This document shows positions 54,522 through 64,000 of a DNA stretch of 64,000 nt, piece by piece. The translations under genes and the position numbers were made by a program. Position 1 is the stretch's first letter, and every line of letters starts with the position of its first letter. Origin of the DNA: Bolinopsis microptera (lineage: Eukaryota; Ctenophora; Tentaculata; Lobata; Bolinopsidae); the NCBI RefSeq assembly GCF_026151205.1, contig NC_087083.1:5496460-5560459 (forward strand), read 5' to 3'. The notes beneath the pieces are model-generated. The model was not told the DNA's origin and ran no database searches. It saw only the letters and a program-made list of their open reading frames with translations.

Positions 54522-56888
54522 TTACAGTGCTTTCTGTGCTATTTGGTAGCTAGAGTCGACGGAGTTGTTTTTATATAGTATATGGTCTGTTATGTTCTCT
54601 AACGCCCATCTGTGATTCCGGACCTGAAAGAAAATGTTTATTTAAAATTGAAAATGTTGTAAAATATGCTCTCTTAAACTTTCGACAGAATTGAAGGTTT
54701 TATTCGAAACACGCCAGAATCTTGAATTGATTATTGCTGGAACATCGGCAATATTCATAAATCATAAATGTGTTTGATTATTGATTAAACAGAACTAAAA
54801 ATTTAAATCAGAACGAACATCCAAAAAACATCCTGAGAAACGAAACTCAGCAACAAACAGAAACTGTAATTGCAAAGGATAAAACAATCATGGATTTACA
54901 AGAATCAGTAAAAATGAGTAAAACAAAGTTCACCTCGAGAGCCTCCCACTCCTCCTTGTAGGCTTTCTTCATATCAGGAGGTGCTCCAGGAGCAGTCATC
55001 TGAGTTGCCATCATCATGCTCTGGTCAGCCTCGTTATCTGGCCCTAAGGGGAGGGAGATATGATTATATTAAGGGGCCGGGGGGGGGGGGGGGGGTCTTT
55101 AATCAAAATCGCAGTCTTGTGAGAAGAACACCGTGTACAGTACCTTTATCGGGGAGATAAGGAGTTAAGATAAGAGTTACATTAGGGGTCACGTTCACAA
55201 ATTACGTAATCAGCCGAGGGCTAGGGGGAGGAGGGTTTCCAATTGATTACGCTAGTGTACTTTTGACACAACTGAGACTATTCAATGGTCTACTCAATGA
55301 TCTATTAGCGTAACTAGATACTCAATCTAAAAAGAACGTACCCAGGAACAGGGAGTAGATGCTGCGGAGACCGAAGACGTTGATAAAATACCAACTAGCA
55401 CTGCTGACCCAACTAGCATCAAGAGTGGTCAACTGGACACCTCTTTGCAACATGTCTTTAAAACGGAGGGTAAGAGCAAACGGCACCTGCCATGGATACA
55501 GTTAACTACCAATCTATGATTTAGGTCAAGTGATGATGACTGTTTTTAGTGCCGAACAATGTGAGTATCGCAGCTTTAAGGCCACATTTCAGCTGAATAA
55601 CTAGAGTTAGTATTGATTATTTATGTTAAAATACCATCGATTCAGTCGGTATTTGATGAAGTTTAAAGAAGTAACCTTGGTAGTGACGAAGCCAGAGAAG
55701 GTCCAGTTAATCCATCCTCCAATCACGACCATTGGAATCATATTTGTCAAATTACCTGAATTGAAACGTGGTTAATTTTACAATAAAGACGGGTTCAAGT
55801 TCTGAATCTCGGGAAGCGGTCTGAGAAGCAAGCATCAGGATTTGATCCAAAATTTGATCTTTATGCTTTTATACTGTCCTAGAATATCAAGACGAGCTTT
55901 CGAAATAGATAATATTTTCCGAAATTATGAAACCTTTCATCATGTCAGCCATCATTGAGGGATCCGTCATGGGATTAGCGGCAGCTGGAGATGTCTTCTC
56001 TACTTTCAGTACCTGGTAATGATTATTGGTATTATAATCCTGAGGTATAAAACCACTAAGTGACAGTCTAACTATTCTTAAGATATTGCCGATTTGTGTA
56101 ACATGGACGACTGCACAATAGATAGGACATACAGCAAATTTTACAAATTTACACTCTGACGATTTATCTCAAACATGACTCTATATCACTGGTGGATGTA
56201 TGTTTACCACGTAGTTTAGAGAAAGGAATTAGGAAACAGCCGCAAGAAATCGGGGTTTGCAGAATTGTTCACATAATGGATGTAAAATGCAACTTGGGAA
56301 AGAAACAGCCACAATAAATTTGGGTGCGGTACTGCGGTAAATGTGCGGTTTTACAGTATTTTTAAGATGTAAGTTAATGTGACCCACCCCGTTAGCGCCG
56401 TTAAAGTATTGTCTCCTCATCATGAAGGCATCCCTAGGAATGTGGTTACCGTTCTCTCGTAACAGACGTGCACGACGTAGTAAGTGGGTATCTGCTACCT
56501 GGAGGTGGATATTAATTAATTACCTTAACTAATTACTTGGTGGAGGATATTAATTAATTACCTTAATTAATTACCTGGTGGTGGATATCAATTAAAAAAC
56601 AGTTTTATATTTCAGCGTAAGAAAAATGATTTTTATTTACGATGTTTGATTTTGTCTCGCAAGAATAATGTAAAGTTATTTTTTTAAAAAGTAAGCGAGA
56701 ACTTAATTTTAAAGTAATTTAATGATAAATGTGCTTTAATTCCCTCAAACCTGTGAGAGTACAGTTTTCTTGTCACTCTCCAACAGAATAGTCACATAAT
56801 GTCTGATCAGCCCAACAAAGAGACATATCATAACGATGGGTATGAAGACATACAACCGGATGTTGGGATCTAGGAGTAACTCTGCCAT
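54522..56888 (-). CDS. EMC3: ER membrane protein complex subunit 3
   Basis: Core insertase subunit of the EMC (Oxa1/YidC superfamily), inserting transmembrane segments at the endoplasmic reticulum. Seven exons: 56888-56751, 56498-56388, 56012-55934, 55755-55676, 55486-55342, 55043-54934 and 54623-54522. They total 765 nt in frame (254 aa; human 261). It follows human EMC3 throughout: [90 protein letters not shown] and [12 protein letters not shown], with transmembrane helices near residues 10-30, about 120-140 and about 165-190. The N-terminus is one residue-pair shorter than human. Intron 5 (between 55043 and 55342) holds a solo foldback tip and a MITE fragment. Complete and probably functional. 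Confidence 0.96.
55073..55125. mobile_element. Solo end of a TTAA foldback element
   Basis: After TTAA (55069-55072): GGGGCCGGGG, a G-run, then TCTTTAATCAAAATC, close to the tip of the 14034-14770 element. No opposite arm was found, so it is a remnant, in an EMC3 intron. Confidence 0.6.
55195..55330. mobile_element. Fragment of GGGGTCGTTCA MITE family
   Basis: Begins GGGGTCACGTTCACAAATTA CGTAATCAG after TTA and contains a G-rich centre, as in 59896-60064. In an EMC3 intron. Confidence 0.55.
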
Positions 56889-57539
56889 ACTATATCAGGA
56901 TGTATTGTGAGTGGGGAAATTCAGAGTTTATTTAATTTTAATACAAACATTCAAATTCTAGGATATTAGTTATTTTATTTTAAAAGATGCGATTACAGTG
57001 AATATGTTTTCAAAATCGTTAGACTCTATAAATGAAACTAGTATTTTAAGATGAAAATTAGTACAGCAAACTTTAAAATAAAATATCGCTTCAATGAAGT
57101 GTATAATGTACAACTAATGCAAACAGTCATTATTCAAAAGCAAAGAACAGCAATTAAGATGGTATACTGTTCAAAAATCGAGAAAGCAAAAGCATCATTG
57201 GATTGGGCACGGTTCTTTTTTTCCGAAGTAATATGATCGAAAAGTTCTACGATAGATGTAATTACGAAAAAAGAGCTTCTGAAATCTGACAGCAAAGCCG
57301 ATCCTAAAATTTCGTGGCATCTAAATAAGTTATTTATCGTAGGACTTCAATCGATCTATTTACCACGGCATGATAAATATACATCTGGACACTGGTGGGA
57401 TTGACGTGACAGAGATTAAACAATCAGCTAATTCAAGCATTGACCAATCTAAACCCAGAATCAGTGTCACGTGTCATGAAAAATATGACTTACCTCCCCA
57501 CAGTCCACACGAAACATACTACCGAAATAACATAAGAAT

Positions 57540-59813
57540 TCACGAGTTACTCGTAGCAGCTTTTCGAACCAAATCCATGGCATTAATTCTAAGCAACATC
57601 GACATGACTTTTCGAATCGCTGTTTTGTGAAGTTTTCTATCAGATTCAGTGGCACACTGACTCTGCTTTCGTTCGATTATTTGCACAAGCGAAGCTAAAT
57701 ACGTTGCAAATGACACTAACTGGGGCAGAAGTTTATCTGATTTCTCGAACCACGAAACTGGGAATGTTTTTATGATCATGTCTATTTTTTCAACGTTGTC
57801 CATGTGGTTTTGAGAAGTTTGAAGGAAAGCAACTAAGTGTCGGTTAAGCAGACTGTCCACTGCAAGCTTGAACACGATGGCTGAAGAGAGGACTCCTTCC
57901 CACAGCAGAATGTTTTTTAATATTTTGATACATTTTATGTATTGAAACGTTAAAAATTGTTCCACTTTGGAGTCTGGGTTGGAAGATCTCTCGGCTGTAA
58001 ACGGTAAAAACGCTTCGTGTATTATCAGCTGTTCAATCTGATGCTGTATTGCTTGAATAAGCTTGTCCTTCTCGGCTGATTTCTTTTTCTTAGGGACATA
58101 GTCTTCAAACAGCAGTATTAAAAGTTCAATCAGCCGTTTTGTTTGTTGAGTTGAAAAAGGATCCCAGCAACATTGCACCAGTTTAGCAACTTTGGGGAGG
58201 AGAACTTTGTTGACAATTATAGGGATTAGATTAGTATCCGGGTCATCGGCAGAAGGGTCATGGCTCTCTGTATAACCATACGTCATGAGGCAAAGGAACC
58301 ACGAATACTCCTCAAAGTTCGGGCAACTCGGCTGAATGGGATTCCAGCCTAACATCTCCAAACGTAAAAGAGGCGAGAATACGAGCGGAAGGCACTGGGT
58401 AATGTAGGCATTTTTGTAACTCTCACTTTGCTGGAGCTTCCACTTTTCGAACTGCTGTTTGACAAAGGTTATCTCACTGTATTCATTCCTGACATCCGTC
58501 ATTACAGACTCAGATTGGTCCACAATAGAATTATACTTCTCCACAAACTCTTGTTCGACTTCCTCATCGCTGTCTGGACATATTCTGGGGATTTCTGAGG
58601 GTTTGTTGTATCGAGAGTCGGTCTGACCTTTTACGACTCCGACTTGGATTGACAGCCGCTGTTGTACCGATCTCCTCAGATTACGACAATCATCACATCG
58701 TTTTTGAAACAGAGCGTATATCTCATTTTCAACCTGCTCTATGGAGTCAATTTTGAGGCTGAGGAGTTTAGAATAATCGTTGATGAAGCATTTAGTTTCT
58801 TGGTAAAATTCGAAAGCCTGGGACAACTCAGCAACCTGAAGCTCGTGCTTTGTGATGTTTTGTTGGGAATTTTCCAGGGCTCTTACAGTTGATTCCAAAT
58901 CATGGTCACTCTCAGCGACAAGCGATTTCAAGGAGTTGAGTTCACCACACAGTTCATTTGATATAGCATCAATTGTGACGTTGGGCATTGTAAACTTCGG
59001 AATATAATCTTTAGCAGATACCCTCTCTTGAGGTTTCTCGGTGTAAGCATTTTTGTGATCAGTTATTTCTGTTCCAGTGTTTATTGAAGCTCCTTTCTTC
59101 ATCTGTTCCTTCTCCCACCTCAGGAACTCCTCGTCTTTCTCCTCGTCCATAATTATGGCTTCAACATCATCTTCCTCAGTGTGAACCTTCATGTCCAACC
59201 TCTCATCTCCACTATCATCATCTTCTCGTATGAACCTGGAGTTGTCCCGTTTGAACACAACATCGTTTTGTGTTCTACGATTGTGGACAGGTATGTAGGA
59301 GTCAGCAGTTTCCTGTTGACGGCGTGCTTGTTCTCGCTTCTTTCTTGCCTTGTGGATGGCAGTAGCATCAGGAATGGCGGAGGCTTTGCTGACAGGGCCA
59401 GGTTCCACGTACTCAGGATCTGGTTCGTAACCAGGGTCTGCTTCGTTTGACTCACCATCGAGATCCATATCATCCATAACGATGAAATCGTCGTCATTGA
59501 ACGATTCTGCTGGCTGTTCTGTTTTGATCTTCTTGCTTTTCTCACGTTCTCGCTCACGTGCAAGCTTTCTGCTAATACTGGACTTTTTGACTTTGAAGTC
59601 CACCTCAGCTTTTATTTCATCATCAAAACTCAATTTTGGCATTTTTTCCTTACTAGATTCACGGTCAGGCTTGTCAGATTTCTTCGATTTAGATTTCTTT
59701 GCATGACCTTTGGTAGTTGGTGGAGGAGTAGAAGCTGAATTCTTCCCATCGTCCTCATCTTCACGTCGCACGCGTATGTTTGGGCGGTGCTTCTTTTTGT
59801 TGAAACCAAACAT
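57540..59813 (-). CDS. PAXBP1: PAXBP1/GCFC1-like spliceosome-associated protein, single exon
   Basis: GCFC-domain protein; relatives sit with the lariat-spliceosome disassembly factors, and in vertebrates PAXBP1 also links Pax3/7 to histone methylation. One uninterrupted frame of 757 codons (human 917). The start MFGFNKKKHRPNIRVRRED matches the basic N-terminus (MFRKARRVNVRKR). Then come acidic and Lys-rich low-complexity stretches (1-200), AIPDATAIHKARKKREQARR (the helix before the core), SYIPVH and RFIREDDDSGDERLDMK, a coiled coil at about 285-390, and the GCFC domain (about 425-740) with CLPLVFSPLLRLEMLGWNPI and WDPFSTQQTKRLIEL. The end (MSMLLRINAMDLVRKAA) aligns with the usual C-terminus. 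Neighbours have many introns and this gene none, suggesting wholesale intron loss or a retrocopy. No poly-A or target duplication was found. The first ATG is used. Confidence 0.93.
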   Translation of the reverse strand: MFGFNKKKHRPNIRVRREDEDDGKNSASTPPPTTKGHAKKSKSKKSDKPDRESSKEKMPKLSFDDEIKAEVDFKVKKSSISRKLAREREREKSKKIKTEQPAESFNDDDFIVMDDMDLDGESNEADPGYEPDPEYVEPGPVSKASAIPDATAIHKARKKREQARRQQETADSYIPVHNRRTQNDVVFKRDNSRFIREDDDSGDERLDMKVHTEEDDVEAIIMDEEKDEEFLRWEKEQMKKGASINTGTEITDHKNAYTEKPQERVSAKDYIPKFTMPNVTIDAISNELCGELNSLKSLVAESDHDLESTVRALENSQQNITKHELQVAELSQAFEFYQETKCFINDYSKLLSLKIDSIEQVENEIYALFQKRCDDCRNLRRSVQQRLSIQVGVVKGQTDSRYNKPSEIPRICPDSDEEVEQEFVEKYNSIVDQSESVMTDVRNEYSEITFVKQQFEKWKLQQSESYKNAYITQCLPLVFSPLLRLEMLGWNPIQPSCPNFEEYSWFLCLMTYGYTESHDPSADDPDTNLIPIIVNKVLLPKVAKLVQCCWDPFSTQQTKRLIELLILLFEDYVPKKKKSAEKDKLIQAIQHQIEQLIIHEAFLPFTAERSSNPDSKVEQFLTFQYIKCIKILKNILLWEGVLSSAIVFKLAVDSLLNRHLVAFLQTSQNHMDNVEKIDMIIKTFPVSWFEKSDKLLPQLVSFATYLASLVQIIERKQSQCATESDRKLHKTAIRKVMSMLLRINAMDLVRKAATSNS

Positions 59814-59895
59814 TAGTCAGTGCTGAGGATGTAATGGCAAATGTTAGTACTTAACTTTATCAGGTGAGAGGTAAGACATTTGCACAATTTTCTTA

Positions 59896-60064
59896 GGGGT
59901 CGTTCAAACATTACGTAATCAGTTTTAGGCCAACTTTTAACCTCCTCCCCCCCGTGATCAGTTTTACAAATAGCTATTGTATGTGTTAAAATTACATTAA
60001 ATCATTTGGAAACCCCCCTCCCCCATCGGCTGATTACATAACATTATGTGGACGATGCGACCCC
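59896..60064. mobile_element. Complete 169-bp MITE, PIF/Harbinger-like
   Basis: Starts GGGGTCGTTCAAACATTACG and ends TGTGGACGATGCGACCCC, with internal inverse GATTACATAA. TTA flanks both ends (59893-59895 and 60065-60067), the 3-bp TWA duplication of Harbinger. It lies just upstream of PAXBP1. Relatives are at 30238, 39397 and 55195. Confidence 0.7.
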
Positions 60065-60067
60065 TTA

Positions 60068-61104
60068 TTGTATTCCAAGGAGGTACCACTCAGGTTACAG
60101 AATAACATTAATATATTATAGAGCAAGAGTACAAATAATGACTCAATGGGTAATTTTACTCACTGTACATGACACACAGTCGGAAATTTTACATATAGAA
60201 ATACTGTGAACAATAACAAATCCAGAAAATTATAATAAGATCACAGTAAGTGTAGGATGAATAACAAAATTAACTTTTCTCTTTTATTGGAAAATTCTCC
60301 AAAAAAATTCTTTCTGAGTTCACAGCAGCTTAGTCTGAAAGTAAAAACCCTGGAATCACTTGTTTGGCGAGTTGCGAGGAGGAGAGAGGATTTGCAATTC
60401 ACAGTTTCAGAATATGCATTGTATCTTTTGGCTAGATCACACATGTTAGAGATCGAATCGTGAACTTATCATTCTAATTTCTCAAGAATGTATCCCAGGG
60501 TTTTACTGTAAATAACAAAATACCTCGAAGTGCCTTTAAAAATAATTTCTTGAAAGAAAAACTCGATTAAATTCAGCCATTAAATAGCGCAGTGCAAAAT
60601 AATTCGTGAAATTTTTTAGTCTATCATAAAATAGTGACATGGGTAATGGGTAAATTAAGTATGTCATAACCCACAAGATGACGATATAAATTATTTAAAT
60701 TAGTATTATAATCCATTTGAAACACATAGTGCATTGCATTCAAAAGGTTCAAAATTCAATTTGACACATTTACCATTTTAATCTTTGTCGAACTGATGAA
60801 AAACTAAAAAGGTATGAGTAGAAAATTTTAAAACATGCATAATAATTTATAACTGATATACGTAATCATAAGTTAACATTTGAAATAAAATTGCAAAATT
60901 TTTTTGGTTAGCCTTATTATAGTCATAGTGCATCAAGACTTTTCAAGAAATTTCCCAGACTAACATTAACTCAAAATATATGACACTTTGTCTGCAATTT
61001 TACCTGACCGAACGACTGACAGTTGTAAGGTCTTTTAATGAATTCATATAATATGTAATATGAATATCTAATCACGTCATTCCATTGTAAAATTAATGTA
61101 CAAT
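60068..61104. other. Intergenic stretch without gene
   Basis: AT-rich. A 68-codon plus-strand frame at 60257-60463 mirrors an equally long minus-strand frame and has no known domain. It lies between the PAXBP1 5' side and the sororin 3' end. Confidence 0.5.
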
Positions 61105-62842
61105 TCACTCAACACAAAGTTCGAAGTCTTTGTATTGGTCGTAGTCCTCGCGGTGGTCTTCAAGCCACTTGTTGTAATCCTGGGATAAATACCGGTATTA
61201 TGTAACAAATTAACAGAATTCCAGCGTCTTTTATTTTAAAATTTGTGTCGTTTTTATACCACATTATAATAAACATTATTATCACAGATAAAGTTTATGA
61301 CCAGGATCATGCACGGCTTTCTCTTGACTGTATTTGTTACTAACGACTTAATCATGGAACACTGTGGCTGCTGTTTGGCTGCAGGTTACCAAGCAACTCA
61401 AGAAAACCCTACCATGGTTTTAGCATCAGCATCCTTTTTCGAGTTTGATTTGACAGCAGGCTTAGCTTTGGGCTCCCAAGAGGACTTTTCGCTGAGAGGG
61501 TAGAGGGTAAACCCTGCTTCGTCGGCTGATTCTTCGCTATCGTCTGGAATATGGGAGAGGTAAAAGAAAATCTGCCATTAATGTCACCAAATACAACATG
61601 TGCTTTTATTAAAATAAAGATTATGAAATATCATGAGAAAATAAACTAACCTCCAAATAAAAGGGATGAATTTTGAGCTTCCTCGCCAGTTTCTAAGGTC
61701 GATTTTGCCTTGAAAGTTTGCCGTAATGGCGTCTTCAAGAGAGAACTATTTCCACCCTTCTTAGATTTATCACCTTTCTTTGTTGCTGCCTTACTCTTTT
61801 TGGGCTCAGGCTTTTTAGCAGGTTTTGTCTTTGGCCTTTTTGGTAAGGATTTGATCTCTGGTTTCAAAGCAAGGTTGGAGTAATTCAAAGAGTTTTTCTG
61901 ATCAGGTTTTCCAATAGGACTCATCGGGCACTCGAACAAGTTCATACTCTTTTCCAGTGTCTCAAGCTTTTCAATTTCTTTCTTGGATGCAACAATGGGT
62001 GAGATTCCTGCGAATAATGGGTACTGAGATTTAACATTTTTGTCCTCCACGGCAGAAGGTATGCCCCCCTCGCTGCTCCTTCTCTTTTTCTTGTTCAAGA
62101 TCATAGAGCACACTGATAGGGATTGTTCTTGGTTTTGGACTTCTGCTGCTGCCTCCACACTTACACGTTGTTTTCTTGTACAGGTGGATTTTGGGATTTT
62201 AAATATTTGATTGGGAGAACGAGGTTCTGGTTTTAAAGAAAGTCTCATCGGAGATTTGGAATCTTTTCTCTTGGATGGCTGAGGGCTATTGGGGCTTTTA
62301 ACTTTGACTGGGGTTGCAGGCTTTTCTTTTGAAACTGTATTTTTTCTTTTGGGCGGAGTCAAAGGAACATCAGGAGCCAGGGAAGCTTGTTTATTTTGCT
62401 TCTTGGATTTTGTATTTGTTGCATTGTTGAGACGCAACACAAACTCATCTGTTCCTGGATCAGTGCTGGACTGCCTTCTTCCCACCTCATAGACTAAACC
62501 ATCAGGTGTTACTTTCGTTACTTCTTCAGAATCAATGCTCTTGTCAAGTCTGCTTCTCTTACTTTTCCTAGAACTTATTTGTTGTTTACTTTCTGTTTCT
62601 TGTTTCACTTTCTTTGGTAAATTATCCGGATCTTGCATTGGTTGTTTCCTCCTTTTTGCTGCTTTGGGTGTGTTGCTATTTGTAAAGCCAGTCTTTCCTG
62701 GTGACTTGGTTGTTGGAGTTTCATTTTCCTTGTCCGATTTTTTGGGCGTTTTTGTTTTGATTAATTCCACAGCAGTATGTTCTTTGTCTTGTGCTACGTT
62801 ACATTGCCTTTGCAACCGTGGCCGTCTTCTCAAGGTTACCAT
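61105..62842 (-). CDS. CDCA5: Sororin (cell division cycle-associated protein 5), cohesin protector
   Basis: Sororin binds Pds5 and blocks Wapl, so that sister chromatids stay joined until anaphase. Exons 62842-61651, 61543-61413 and 61179-61105, 1398 nt in frame (465 aa; human 252). Most is basic, disordered and Ser/Thr-Pro-rich, with a KEN degradation box (KSDKENETP, near residue 38). Two blocks identify it. LFAGISPIVASKKEIEKLE near residue 275 matches human LSGVSPVVCSKLTEV. The last exon, DYNKWLEDHREDYDQYKDFE then LCVE, matches the human C-terminus DEWAAAMNAEFEAAEQFDLLVE residue for residue in spacing (W, aromatic, F-x-L-x-VE). Invertebrate sororins are usually hard to recognise. The start MVTLRRRP has a good Kozak context (GCGATGG); an ATG 33 bases upstream (62875) is in frame, but an AG acceptor lies between them. 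Confidence 0.88.
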
Positions 62843-62875
62843 CGCCTGATCTGAGATAAATTGATAACACCGCAT

Positions 62876-63199
62876 ACCATAAATGTGAAACGATTTAAAA
62901 TTATTTATTAATGCTATCAGGATAAGTATAGCTCCTTATATCAACACTAAATTGGAAACAAAATTAGGTTAACCGTTCTATCAAGACAGTGGACTCACAA
63001 AATTATATTCTTATATTCAATTCATGAAAGTCATCTTTGAAACTAAACAAAATTCAATCGATAATATGCAACACTCAAAAACCATATAATACCCGTGCCA
63101 TGCTCATTATATAATATTAAATATACAAAATGTCATGGTATTCTCAAAACAGTCAATAGCTAAGCTTATCTGTAACAGTTTATCTACTAGATCGAAATT
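62876..63199. other. Intergenic AT-rich spacer
   Basis: No exon or repeat recognised between the sororin start and the next gene's likely stop. Confidence 0.5.
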
Positions 63200-63905
63200 T
63201 TAATCTTCTTCCGTGGGATCTAAAGAAGCTAGAATCATTAATTAAGGCTTAATACACTGACATATATCCCAACATTTCTGGATTCAGTAGCGATGAGGTT
63301 AAGCATCTTTTCTCCGGTGTCCTCTATCACGAGTAATGTTCCAGAAGGGAGGTGAGTTTTGCAGGATCTATCCATGAAGTTTATCCCCTGTTGTGGTTTG
63401 GCTTTTATTGGTTGAGTAAAAAAGGTTTAAATGTAGCAGGTCTACTTAATAACTAAGGTGACAGTGTCTGTAGCTCTTCAGATCTGGTTAATTATTACAA
63501 TTAGCTATTTAAATAGTCATATTTTATGATAATCTACAATATGGTATCTGTATTATCCGTGTTATCTGCATTTCCACGAAGGTAATTATTAAACATTACC
63601 TGATTAAGGTAATTACTAAACATTACCTGATTAAGGTATTTACTAAACATTACCTGATTAAGACTGTCAGTCCAGAACCAGATCACATGAAAAGCTCGCA
63701 GACCTTTCTTCTGTCCACGTTTCAGGTAGAATTCTGTGTTATCGTTCGGCTCCTGTATAAACAGGACCATGTCTTCGTGTGGGATATCAAATGTAGTCTC
63801 TGGGATGGAATGCTTCATTAAGATTTTAAATATTATATGATGTTTCTGCAGTCCCACATAGATTGAAAAGGTGAAAAAGCTCAAACACAAATAAAGTTGC
63901 TGCAA
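63200..63905 (-). CDS. 3' end of an unrecognised multi-exon gene (runs off the window)
   Basis: Three exons can be joined in phase: one ending at 63654 (or 63627, or 63600), 63387-63258, and a short last exon 63228-63200 with stop. Encoded features are a hydrophobic segment (LYLCLSFFTFSIYVGL, if the upstream part is exon), then ETTFDIPHEDMVLFIQEP, GQKKGLRAFHVIWFWTDSLN, HLPSGTLLVIEDTGEKMLNL and an acidic end SLDPTEED. Frame is kept at both junctions (phase 0, then phase 1), which supports a real gene. I do not recognise the family. The upstream part lies beyond 64000, and the boundary of the first visible exon is uncertain. Confidence 0.5.
63582..63662 (-). repeat. 27-bp tandem repeat (three copies), each with a splice donor
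   Basis: Units 63582-63608, 63609-63635 and 63636-63662. On the minus strand each contains CTTAATCAG|GTAATG. The three donor positions leave exon ends at 63654, 63627 and 63600. The unit is a multiple of three, so each choice keeps the frame and adds nine residues (VMFSKYLNQ, VMFSNYLNQ). Confidence 0.9.
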
Positions 63906-64000
63906 AGATATCTATATAATATCTGACATAGCTATAATGGATCCTGGTGGACGAGGAATAGGAATTGATGTGTGGACAATCTACAAATTATCAAATACGT

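Noticed and set aside
62535-62849. Leu/Val-rich plus-strand frame resembling a membrane protein
   Set aside because: Antisense shadow of the Lys/Ser-rich sororin exon.
1-64000. CRISPR array, operon structure or bacterial origin
   Set aside because: Spliced genes, mitochondrial targeting and metazoan protein families show a nuclear animal genome; the tandem repeats lack unique spacers.
1-64000. tRNA or rRNA genes
   Set aside because: No cloverleaf with A/B boxes and no rRNA-like stretch was recognised by eye; a dedicated search could still find one.

Overview
This is a 64-kb piece of an animal (metazoan) nuclear genome. It is AT-rich, the genes are mostly split into many short exons with GT-AG introns, and transposable elements of many kinds fill the gaps. 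Seven host genes can be recognised from conserved animal protein families, and two more are likely but unnamed. The species cannot be fixed from the sequence. The dense TIR elements, a GIY-YIG Penelope-type element and compact introns fit a marine invertebrate (a cnidarian is one possibility), but that is inference.

Layout. 1-26 kb is repeat-rich. It holds a 973-codon open frame from an unclassified, probably element-derived family (316-3237). Next comes a nest of 184-bp tandem repeats invaded by a LINE and by an 861-bp TIR element (4.9-7.9 kb), then several TIR elements. A five-exon CACTA-like transposase gene (13039-22507) has exons that join in one frame of 795 codons although its introns are full of foldbacks, minisatellites and other debris. 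Two TIR elements and a decayed Penelope-like element follow (23-26 kb).

28.5-42.2 kb carries mitochondrial metabolism and translation genes on the minus strand: an isobutyryl-CoA dehydrogenase (ACAD8, 12 exons, valine breakdown) and a mitochondrial ribosomal protein uS17m. A complete transglutaminase on the plus strand (36784-39396) sits inside the last intron of uS17m. At 44.9 kb is a small secreted precursor that looks like a neuropeptide gene.

48.6-63.9 kb is gene-dense and entirely on the minus strand for host genes: a BRMS1/BRMS1L-like Sin3-HDAC subunit, EMC3 (ER membrane insertase subunit), an intronless PAXBP1/GCFC1 splicing-associated protein, sororin (CDCA5, cohesin protector), and the 3' end of an unrecognised gene whose splice donor is triplicated in a 27-bp in-frame repeat.

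The host genes do not form one pathway. The themes are mitochondrial function (ACAD8, uS17m) and nuclear chromatin/RNA functions (BRMS1, PAXBP1, sororin). The most unusual items are the TTAA-flanked giant foldbacks, the possibly domesticated multi-exon transposase, the in-frame donor repeat, the nested gene and the candidate neuropeptide precursor.
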